A DNA stretch of 5,576 nucleotides, taken from contig PMJC01000240.1 of assembly GCA_003157235.1 (NCBI GenBank), positions 1 to 5,576 on the forward strand, given 5' to 3'. Origin of the DNA: Methanosarcina sp. (GTDB lineage: Archaea > Halobacteriota > Methanosarcinia > Methanosarcinales > Methanosarcinaceae). Numbering within the stretch: the first letter of the stretch is position 1; each line of letters starts with the position of its first letter. This document shows positions 1 to 5,576 of this stretch, piece by piece. Made by a program: the position numbers and the translations under genes. The notes below the pieces were generated by a model. It saw nothing but the letters and a program-made list of their open reading frames with translations. It was not told where the DNA came from and did not search any database.

Positions 1-1382
1 CCAGGAAAAAAGAATATGGGTTTGGAAGGTATCCGGATGTTATAACAAATATGCAGCTTGAGAGCATGCTGAACTCTTCAGGACCTACAGGTGGAAGAGT
101 GCTCGTGCCTTCGACTTGCAAGCCTCCAAAAAGAGTGGCATTCATTCAGTGTGTGGGATCTAGGGACAAAACCGTTGGAAACGAATATTGTTCAAGGGTC
201 TGCTGCATGGCAGCACTCAAGAACGCCCAAATGATCAAGGAACGCTACCCTGATACGGATATCACAATTCATTATATAGATATAAGGGCTGCTGGGGAAA
301 TGTATGAAGAATATTATGTAAAGACTCAAGAAATGGGCGTGGACTTCATCCGCGGGAAGGTTGCCGAAATTTACGTAGGAGAAGATGGTAAGCCTGTAAT
401 CCGTTATGAAAATACCCTGGAATGCCGGCCCGAGGAAGAAGCCTATGATCTTGTTGTACTTTCAACAGGTTATGAACCAAGCAAATCCGCAGAAGGCATA
501 GGAAGAATGTTAAACCTTTCACGGCGTCAGGATAGATTCTTTGCAAGCGCACATCCTAAAATGCGTCCTGTTGATGCGCCTGTTAGTGGGGTTTTCTTGG
601 CAGGCTGCGCATCTGGACCCAAGGAAATTCAGGTTTCGATTGCTCAAGGCAGTGCATGCGCTTCCAAAGTTATGCAGTTGCTTGGAACAGGCGAACTTGA
701 AGCAGATCCAATGGGAGCTCATGTTGATCCCGATAAATGTATCGGATGCAAGACCTGTGTGGAAGTTTGCAAGTTCGGAAAAATTAGCATTGAAGACAAA
801 AAAGCTATAGTAGACGAGATCTCATGTCATGGTTGCGGAGATTGCAGTGCCGCTTGTCCTGTAGGGGCAATTCAGATGAGAAACTTCGAAAACGAACAGA
901 TTCTAGCCCAGGTTCGGGAGGCAACTGCGAATAAGTCCCAGAGCCCTTTTATTGTGGCATTTCTATGCAACTGGTGCAGTTATGCTTGTGCAGACCTTGC
1001 CGGGATGTCCAGGCTCAGTTATCCAACAAATATCAGAATAATCCGAACAATGTGTTCCGCAAGGGTAAGCCCGGAATTTGTGCTTGAAGCTTTCAAAGGC
1101 GGAGCGGATGGGGTACTTGTTGCAGGTTGCAGGTTGGATGAATGTCATTACATCTACGGTAATTTTGATGCAAAGCATCGTTTGGACGTCCTGAAAGAAA
1201 TTCTAACAGAAATAGGGCTTGATCCTAGAAGGCTCAGAACCCTCTGGATCTCAGCTGCAGAGGGGGAACGTTTCGCAAGCACTATAATCGAGTTTGTAGA
1301 AGAACTCAAAGAAATTGGGTCAATAGGGACTGAACTCCAGAAGGACGAACCAATATCTACATCTGAGGAAGTGGCACAGTGA
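1..1382 (+). CDS. hdrA2: Heterodisulfide reductase subunit A with fused MvhD domain (5'-truncated by window edge)
   Basis: This is the flavin-containing subunit of a cytoplasmic CoM-S-S-CoB heterodisulfide reductase, the site of electron bifurcation or confurcation in the HdrABC family. The frame is open from base 3, giving 459 residues before TGA at 1380-1382; Met at 51 is internal, and roughly 330 N-terminal residues of a full HdrA-MvhD fusion lie outside the window. Seen, numbered from base 3: the HdrA-specific cysteines FIQCVGSRD (C50) and YCSRVCC (C63, C67, C68); FAD-domain motifs VVLSTGY (151-157) and FLAGC (198-202); two ferredoxin motifs, CIGCKTCVEVC (246-256) and CHGCGDCSAAC (275-285); then an MvhD-like domain from about 316 with CNWCSYAC (322-329), C351, C376 and C381, expected to hold a [2Fe-2S] cluster. 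In Methanosarcina, HdrA2 is the paralogue I recall as MvhD-fused and placed beside a polyferredoxin gene, and it takes electrons from F420H2. The family is secure; choosing hdrA2 over hdrA1 rests on the fusion, the neighbour and the missing hdrCB. Confidence 0.93.
   Translation, partial: RKKEYGFGRYPDVITNMQLESMLNSSGPTGGRVLVPSTCKPPKRVAFIQCVGSRDKTVGNEYCSRVCCMAALKNAQMIKERYPDTDITIHYIDIRAAGEMYEEYYVKTQEMGVDFIRGKVAEIYVGEDGKPVIRYENTLECRPEEEAYDLVVLSTGYEPSKSAEGIGRMLNLSRRQDRFFASAHPKMRPVDAPVSGVFLAGCASGPKEIQVSIAQGSACASKVMQLLGTGELEADPMGAHVDPDKCIGCKTCVEVCKFGKISIEDKKAIVDEISCHGCGDCSAACPVGAIQMRNFENEQILAQVREATANKSQSPFIVAFLCNWCSYACADLAGMSRLSYPTNIRIIRTMCSARVSPEFVLEAFKGGADGVLVAGCRLDECHYIYGNFDAKHRLDVLKEILTEIGLDPRRLRTLWISAAEGERFASTIIEFVEELKEIGSIGTELQKDEPISTSEEVAQ
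1364..1373 (+). promoter_or_regulatory. Shine-Dalgarno-like site for the polyferredoxin GTG start
   Basis: TGAGGAAGTG lies inside the last codons of hdrA. Its GAGG core (1365-1368) ends 10 nt before the GTG at 1379. Together with the GTGA stop/start overlap, this favours the GTG start over the internal ATG at 1613 and suggests translational coupling of the two genes. Confidence 0.5.
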
Positions 1383-2914
1383 ACGAAGAATACGACGAAC
1401 AAAAGGTTCACAAACGTGATGGATGCTGCGGACCCAGAAAAATCGAAACTGAAGAGTCCAAAAAAGGAAAAAATGAAAATGAAAAATCTGAAGCTTGGGG
1501 CTACAAACCCGAAGAAGTTGAAGCAAAGGAGCTTGAATCTGAGGGATTGGAATATGTAGTGCCCGAAAACAACGAGGGTGGACACCAGGAAAAAATTACT
1601 GTTACAAATAGCATGGACCTACAGGGTACACATTTTTGCTATAACCAGGTAACAGAAAAGTCCATAAAGACTTTGGATTACGATTACAAGCGATGCAACG
1701 GCTGTGGAATCTGCGTAGAAGTGTGCCCAACAAAAGCCCTTGAACTCGGACCAGTGCATGAAATTGCAACCGGGCTTGACGCTCCTCCGGTTATTATGGA
1801 CCTTGAGAAGTGCACCTTCTGCAGGATGTGCGCAAATCTCTGCCCTGTGCATGCCATCACCTTTGATGCTGTAGGAGAGGTTCCGGATGAGAAACAGTAT
1901 CCAAAGTACGATGCATACGTTAATATAAACGAAAAATGCCTTCCCTGTGCTTTATGTGAAGGAGCTTGTCCTCAGGATGCAATCGAAGTCGAGTTTACCT
2001 TCCCGAAAAAAGAAGAAATTGCGTCTTTTAAAGAAGGGGCAAAAGGAGAGATAGTAATTAACACTGATAAATGCAATTTCTGCGGAATATGTGCCCGTTT
2101 CTGCGATGCTGTTATCATGCTAGAGCGCGAACCTACGCCTGAGAACCCTTTGCCTTTCGAACAGATCCTTGTGGATGAGGATAAATGCGACTACTGTGTA
2201 CTCTGCCAGGACATTTGTCCGGAAGAAGCTATAAAAGTCAAAGGTGAGCGTTCCGTTGAGGCTCCTAAAGTTGAAGGAAAAATTAAGGTGGACAAGGTTA
2301 AGTGTACACAATGTGGTCGGTGCAAGGTTGTATGCCCTTATGATGCAGTAGAGCTACAAAAACCTATGGAAGGAACACTGAACCTTATATCTGTTAACTT
2401 GGATGAATGTGACCCCCAGGGTTGTCATGGCTGCTTTAATGTCTGTCCCTCTAAACTCTGGTACGTGCCAAAGGACCCAGAAGATCTGCGAAAAATTGCT
2501 TTTGTTGAAGATTTTTGTACTTACTGTGGAGCTTGCGTAAAAGCCTGCCATCTGACAGCTATCAAAGTGGACAGATCCGATGTTCACCACACAGATATTC
2601 CGGATACTCCCTGGGCTACCCAGTGGAGAGATGCAATTGAGTCCCTTAAAACAGGAGTTCGAAAAGGAGTGGATAGATCAGTATTCCGGAAAATCTATAT
2701 ACTTAAAGGCCAGAAATTTATGGGTATAGAATACCCAAGCATTAACGAAGAGATACTTGCAGCCGTGCAGGCAAAAATAGATGCCTTAATACCAGCCCTT
2801 AAGAGTGCAAAGGTCAGAAAACTCTGGGAAACTGAATCTCCTAAAACCGCAGCTGCAGCCATAAAAAAGAACCTAGAAGGCAGAAAACAAAAAGATTCGA
2901 AAATAAAAGCTTGA
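1379..2914 (+). CDS. Polyferredoxin with eight 4Fe-4S motifs (FwdF-like), partner of HdrA
   Basis: This is a cytoplasmic electron-transfer protein of 511 residues and has no signal peptide. Eight cysteine clusters are visible: C106-C116 (CNGCGICVEVCP), C145-C155 (CTFCRMCANLCP), C187-C197 (CLPCALCEGACP), C232-C242 (CNFCGICARFCD, no Pro after the fourth Cys), C270-C280 (CDYCVLCQDICP), C309-C319 (CTQCGRCKVVCP), C344-C356 (wider CX4CX2CX3CP spacing) and C380-C390 (CTYCGACVKACH, His in place of Pro). The core resembles FwdF/MvhB-type polyferredoxins, which pass electrons between hydrogenase, Hdr and formylmethanofuran dehydrogenase modules. Residues 1-100 are a highly charged Glu/Lys-rich extension with a Cys pair at 16-17; residues 395-511 lack Cys and are probably helical. 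The GTG start overlaps the hdrA stop by 4 nt. Met79 (base 1613) is an alternative start that would remove most of the extension. Co-translation with HdrA implies electron exchange with it, but the direction and final partner are inferred. No hdrC or hdrB follows. Confidence 0.93.
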   Translation: MNEEYDEQKVHKRDGCCGPRKIETEESKKGKNENEKSEAWGYKPEEVEAKELESEGLEYVVPENNEGGHQEKITVTNSMDLQGTHFCYNQVTEKSIKTLDYDYKRCNGCGICVEVCPTKALELGPVHEIATGLDAPPVIMDLEKCTFCRMCANLCPVHAITFDAVGEVPDEKQYPKYDAYVNINEKCLPCALCEGACPQDAIEVEFTFPKKEEIASFKEGAKGEIVINTDKCNFCGICARFCDAVIMLEREPTPENPLPFEQILVDEDKCDYCVLCQDICPEEAIKVKGERSVEAPKVEGKIKVDKVKCTQCGRCKVVCPYDAVELQKPMEGTLNLISVNLDECDPQGCHGCFNVCPSKLWYVPKDPEDLRKIAFVEDFCTYCGACVKACHLTAIKVDRSDVHHTDIPDTPWATQWRDAIESLKTGVRKGVDRSVFRKIYILKGQKFMGIEYPSINEEILAAVQAKIDALIPALKSAKVRKLWETESPKTAAAAIKKNLEGRKQKDSKIKA

Positions 2915-3284
2915 AGTAAAGAAGCTGAAGATAAAAAAGGGATATGCAAAATAGAGATAAATTGTCAAAATAAACATTTGATCTTGAAAAAAAACCGAAT
3001 TCAAAGCTGAAATTTACACTTTCTCTGAGCTCAATATCATAATTTACACTTCCCACTTAAAAACATAACATATATCTTTGAATCCCACTTTTCATAGATG
3101 CAAACAAAAACGTTATAAATTTTCTCAAAATAACATAGTTTAAAAATTAATCTAACTTTCGATGAATAATAGTGGCTAAGCGGGAAACAAATTTCATATA
3201 TGTATATATCTGCGGAATATTTGTTATTGTAGCCAAATAGGCAAGCAAATCATGCAGCTTTATACATCTACGAAATGTCGGATG
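2915..3284. other. AT-rich intergenic region, no gene recognised
   Basis: This stretch separates the polyferredoxin stop from the transposase remnant. I see no convincing ORF, RNA gene or hairpin-plus-T-run terminator for the upstream operon. It contains two copies of AATTTACACTT exactly 30 bp apart. A TATA-like string (TTATAAAT, about 3113-3120) has no gene behind it. The part next to the pseudogene (about 3120-3284) may include unrecognisable C-terminal remains of the same transposon. Confidence 0.6.
3011..3051. repeat. Pair of 11-bp direct repeats, 30-bp period
   Basis: AATTTACACTT occurs at 3011-3021 and again at 3041-3051. The sequences after each copy diverge, so this is a short spaced pair, not a tandem array. 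It could be an operator-like pair or chance in AT-rich DNA. Confidence 0.3.
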
Positions 3285-3993
3285 CTAATTAGTTTGACGA
3301 TTTTTATCAAATATAATAACTTTTCGAGATTTATAATGTCCAGTTTTTTCCTTGTTAAATTTTATGATAATTTTATTATCAATGGCATTCAATTTCATGG
3401 AGTTGGTTACTTCATTTTCTCTTTTTGTAAAAGTCGAATACAGTTTGATGTACGAGCTTCTTTGTCAAAAACAATGAGAGAGCCTTCCTCATGTTATTTT
3501 TTACCTGATTACAAGTGTCAGAAAAACGTTACAAATCAAAAAAGCTGCCTCTATTCACTGTAACTCCAATAGTTGTATTTAGGGATTTCTTGGATTAACT
3601 AACTCCAATTGTTATCCATAACTTATCATGTCTATGATCTTTATTATAGATATGCTTATCAAGACATATCTAGTGCTATGAAGAACTGCATTTTCCAGTC
3701 CAAATTTAGATCAGGATTTTCAAAATTACACCCATAAGTAGACTGCTAAGGATATCAGAGAGATTTATTCCTTGTTACTACAAAATATTTCAAGAGTTAG
3801 AGAATGGACTCTTTCGTACAATCTTTCAAGGTTTAAGATGTTGATAATTTCTTCCTGATTTAACCATCGGCCAGTTTCCTTTATGCTAAGATTATCAATG
3901 AGCTCATATCTCACCAAACCCATCAATAATTTATTGAGATCCAAAAACCTTTCTTTATGCTTGCTAAAAATTTCACAAAATTAAAATTTTCAT
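3285..3993 (-). pseudogene. Degenerate DDE transposase remnant (IS4 superfamily, IS1634-like)
   Basis: No single frame is intact, but consecutive minus-strand pieces in the correct order read as one transposase. A possible start ATG lies at 3993-3991. Piece 1 (3980-3765) is an N-terminal helical region containing LLMGLVRYELIDNLSIKE and GRWLNQEEI, then a stop. Piece 2 (3745-3659) contains NFENPDLNLDW, whose Asp (3700-3698) fits the first catalytic residue. Piece 3 (3657-3481) contains YNKDHRHDKLWITIGVS and, after an in-frame TAA at 3597-3595, TTIGVTVNRG and NQVKNN, with another TAA at 3531-3529. Piece 4 (from 3484) contains GSLIVFDKEA, whose Asp (3466-3464) fits the second catalytic residue. 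Piece 5 (about 3424-3285) contains LNAIDNKIIIKFNKEK. From memory, methanogen IS1634-like transposases show the order DWTS, SRDHRPDK-ITVG, GSLVVFDKGA, LNKSDDKII. The C-terminal part with the catalytic Glu is missing or unreadable, so the copy is dead. Family assignment is less certain than its being a transposase. Confidence 0.78.
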
Positions 3994-4386
3994 GAAAAAA
4001 TTGAATATCAAGAATAGATTAGATAGGAACGCATATATTTTGTTGGGAATTGTAGGGAATGTTTCTATTTTGTGTTTGTACTCATTGAACCAAATTAATA
4101 GAAACAAAAAAATTTCTTTTTACTCAATTGTTAAAATTCGGCTATAAATGCAATTGACAACCTTTACTTTGAATATAACTCATTTGGATACTGTAGTAGA
4201 GCTTTTTGCATAGAACACCTGTCTGAAGTTAAAGCTTTGAGAGAGAGTACTTCGACTAAGTGTGTGTGATAATCTATCAGTGCAAGTCTAAAGTGGGTCT
4301 TATAGCAAAAATTTCAGATAAGTCTGGAAATTAAGGTAATTTCAAACAAAGAAATATGCAAACTTCAGGAAAATCCAGCTTTGTAA
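3994..4386. other. AT-rich intergenic region, no gene recognised
   Basis: No intact ORF with a plausible start and ribosome binding site was found on either strand. Immediately beyond the transposase start I looked for a terminal inverted repeat and found none I could defend; GGGAATTGTAGGGAAT (4045-4060) is a short local repeat. The + strand at about 4151-4292 gives a protein-like reading broken by stops (HLDTVVELFA, then ERVLRLSVCDNLSVQV), which may be another decayed gene or transposon piece, but I cannot name it. Confidence 0.5.
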
Positions 4387-4527
4387 TCATATTAATTCAA
4401 GCCAGCTGAAAGTTAGCCATAATAAAAATTTGATAAACCTTAGATTTCCAATAAATTGCTTATTCAGAATTTGTAAATAGCAAGCCAAAAATTGGGGTTT
4501 GTCAAAAATTTCGATAATTTTTTTCAT
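4387..4527 (-). CDS. Possible 46-residue ORF overlapping the DUF1616 stop
   Basis: A minus-strand ATG at 4527-4525 overlaps the DUF1616 stop (TGA 4526-4524) in an ATGA junction and stays open for 46 codons to TGA at 4389-4387. The product begins MKKIIEIFDKPQF, has a hydrophobic stretch near its end (FIKFLLWLTFSWLELI), and matches no family I know. No Shine-Dalgarno is visible before it. The junction resembles translational coupling, but in AT-rich DNA a 46-codon frame is easily accidental, and a hairpin lies across its first codons. It could also be the start of a decayed downstream gene. Confidence 0.2.
   Translation of the reverse strand: MKKIIEIFDKPQFLACYLQILNKQFIGNLRFIKFLLWLTFSWLELI
4504..4522 (-). 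terminator. A/T hairpin just after the DUF1616 stop
   Basis: On the + strand, AAAAATT (4504-4510) and AATTTTT (4516-4522) form a perfect 7-bp stem around a 5-nt loop, starting 1 nt past the DUF1616 stop. In the minus direction the 3' arm ends in five T residues. The stem has no G-C pairs and is weak, but archaeal termination depends mainly on T-rich runs, so it is a reasonable candidate. Confidence 0.3.
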
Positions 4528-5432
4528 TTAGATTTCTGAATATCTAAATCCTCATTTGCCTTTTTTGTGTCTACATCTATCCAGAGATGCAAATCTCTGT
4601 AGGGCATAATTCGGTCGGTTTCGTTGAAAAGCAGGAACTCAAGCTTCATATTCTTTCCCTCGGAAGGTGTAAACGTAACTGGTTCTTTCCATATCTCATT
4701 ATTAGCAAGACTGATTTTTTTCTGATTTTTCGGAAGGGGTAGAGATTTATTTTTAAGTTTTATCTCCATTGTATAGTTCATAGGCCTATACTCATGGTTT
4801 ATTATTCCAACTATCACAGTACCTTTTTCCCCGACAACATACTTTGTGGTGTAGTTGTCGGCTTTTCCTTCAGGCCCGAGAATATAGAACTCGGTGAAAT
4901 GTTCTCCTTCCTTTGGGATTAGAATTATATATACAAGAGTTGTGACAGATAGGAGAATTGAGATGATCATAAAAACTGTAAGTGCTTTATCTAGTTTTGG
5001 CTTTTCCAGGATCTCGGCTCTAAGAGAAAGTACCATTTTCCTAAAGGGTACTTTAAAAGCGTCGCTTTCCGAAAGTTTTGCCCGCCGCAGGTATGCAATC
5101 TCGCACATGACAAAGGTGAAAACTGAAAGGCTTATGAGGATTGGTAGGAGCCTTATTCCCCAGGGGGTGAAATTAAGGCCAAGCCCTATCAGGGGTACTA
5201 CTGCAATGCTCAGCCCAAATGAAAGAGCTATCCTCTCGATTCCGTCAATGTCGCAATTTACGGGAAAGACTGCTGCGATAAGAGAATAACCTGGTAGGAA
5301 AAGCACGAGTGGTACGCCAAGTATATTTCTAATTACAGTTTCACTTAATTCGGGCGTGAGCACGAAGATATCTGTGAGAAGCACGAGCACAATAACGATC
5401 AAGAGGTCTGAGGGAACTTTCTTTCCGGTCAT
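4524..5432 (-). CDS. DUF1616 family membrane protein
   Basis: A 302-residue integral membrane protein of the DUF1616 family, common in Methanosarcina and other archaea and of unproven function, often found near cell-surface glycan genes. Five hydrophobic segments are visible at about 9-25, 37-57, 65-87, 93-114 and 149-172. The basic loop at 115-148 and the basic N-terminus (MTGKK) suit the cytoplasm, which puts residues 173-302 outside the cell. That domain begins with the family-typical FTEFYILGPEGKADNYTTKY and GTVIVGIINHEYRPMNYT, has a beta-rich look, and carries four N-glycosylation sequons (N193, N219, N228, N270). The start is the first ATG after an in-frame TAA that directly precedes it, and there is no strong Shine-Dalgarno. 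The gene converges with the hdrA/polyferredoxin operon across the intergenic region. The family call is firm; any role in surface polymer assembly is inference. Confidence 0.88.
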   Translation of the reverse strand: MTGKKVPSDLLIVIVLVLLTDIFVLTPELSETVIRNILGVPLVLFLPGYSLIAAVFPVNCDIDGIERIALSFGLSIAVVPLIGLGLNFTPWGIRLLPILISLSVFTFVMCEIAYLRRAKLSESDAFKVPFRKMVLSLRAEILEKPKLDKALTVFMIISILLSVTTLVYIILIPKEGEHFTEFYILGPEGKADNYTTKYVVGEKGTVIVGIINHEYRPMNYTMEIKLKNKSLPLPKNQKKISLANNEIWKEPVTFTPSEGKNMKLEFLLFNETDRIMPYRDLHLWIDVDTKKANEDLDIQKSK

Positions 5433-5510
5433 TTAGGTCATCCGGCCAACGTCAAAAAAATTGTTTGTCATTCATTTTTTTCGGGAAAGTAAATGCTTTT
5501 TCGAATGCAT
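5433..5510 (-). other. Two 12-codon leader ORFs joined stop-to-start before DUF1616
   Basis: Reading the minus strand, ATG at 5510-5508 opens MHSKKHLLSRKK and stops at TGA 5474-5472. The next codon is ATG (5471-5469), opening MTNNFFDVGRMT, which stops at TAA 5435-5433. The next codon is the DUF1616 ATG. All three are in one frame. An AAAGGAT string precedes the first ATG by a few bases and could be a weak ribosome binding site. They may be regulatory leader peptides or accidental; whether they are translated cannot be judged from the sequence. Confidence 0.3.
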
Positions 5511-5544
5511 TTTTATCCTTTCGCATTATTTTGTGACCTTAATG

Positions 5545-5556
5545 AATATTTATTTA
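5545..5556 (-). promoter_or_regulatory. Candidate TATA box for the DUF1616 gene
   Basis: On the minus strand TAAATAAATATT lies about 35 nt before the first leader ATG, so transcription would begin near 5520 and leave a leader of roughly 90 nt before the DUF1616 start. The match to the archaeal TTTATATA-type box is loose, and AT-rich surroundings make false matches easy. Confidence 0.3.
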
Positions 5557-5576
5557 GAAGTTTCAAAAAATTTCAC

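Noticed and set aside
1154..1585. Open frame of 143 codons on the - strand across the hdrA/polyferredoxin junction
   Set aside because: It is antisense to two firmly identified genes. Its Phe/Ser-rich product is what the complement of Glu/Lys-rich coding sequence gives.
3193..3212. ATATAT-rich stretch containing the palindrome CATATATG, possible promoter
   Set aside because: No gene follows on either strand within a plausible distance, and such strings are common in this AT-rich region.
2079..3221. Shared 12-mer TCTGCGGAATAT in the polyferredoxin gene and at about 3210
   Set aside because: About one shared 12-mer is expected by chance in a window this long, and the flanks do not match.
3252..3563. 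Open frame of 103 codons on the + strand in the intergenic region
   Set aside because: It lies antisense to the transposase remnant, its product has no recognisable motif, and there is no clear ribosome binding site. The minus-strand pieces explain the open reading.
3561..3611. Direct repeat TAACTCCAAT(A/T)GTT at 3561 and 3599
   Set aside because: Both copies fall inside the transposase remnant and encode two naturally similar segments (TTIGVT and ITIGVS), so they need no separate explanation.
2915..4523. Possible CRISPR array, tRNA or other structured RNA in the long intergenic region
   Set aside because: There are no regularly spaced repeats beyond the single 11-bp pair, no cloverleaf, and no GC-rich structured island, which archaeal stable RNAs usually show.
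4894..5289. Open frame of 131 codons on the + strand
   Set aside because: It is the antisense shadow of the DUF1616 gene, whose family motifs and membrane topology are clear.

Overview
The window looks like chromosomal DNA from a methanogenic archaeon of the Methanosarcina type. Three things suggest this: a HdrA protein carrying a fused MvhD domain and followed directly by a polyferredoxin gene, a DUF1616 membrane protein with a secreted C-terminal domain, and long AT-rich intergenic DNA holding a decayed insertion sequence. The species cannot be fixed from the sequence alone.

Positions 1-2914 (+ strand) hold the 3' end of an operon. First comes the C-terminal 459 codons of a heterodisulfide reductase subunit A with an MvhD-type [2Fe-2S] domain at its end (hdrA2 type). 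Its stop codon overlaps by 4 nt the GTG start of a 511-residue polyferredoxin with eight cysteine clusters. Together they form a cytoplasmic iron-sulfur and flavin electron path: F420H2 or ferredoxin, HdrA flavin, 4Fe-4S clusters, and possibly the polyferredoxin as a wire or branch. No hdrC or hdrB follows, so the disulfide-reducing subunits must be encoded elsewhere.

Positions 2915-4523 carry no convincing intact gene. The middle, 3285-3993, is a minus-strand transposase pseudogene broken by several frameshifts and stops, recognisable from pieces spread over different frames (DLNLDW, KDHRHDKLWITIGV, GSLIVFDKEA, LNAIDNKII). A 103-codon open frame on the + strand here is its antisense shadow. 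The flanks (2915-3284 and 3994-4386) are AT-rich and show only weak signals.

Positions 4524-5432 (- strand) encode a DUF1616 protein with five membrane segments and a sequon-rich extracytoplasmic domain. A possible 46-codon ORF overlaps its 3' end. Its upstream leader holds two tiny ORFs in the same frame, joined stop-to-start to each other and to the main gene, behind a weak TATA-like element. The hdrA/polyferredoxin operon and the DUF1616 gene converge on the transposon-scarred intergenic region and have no evident functional link.
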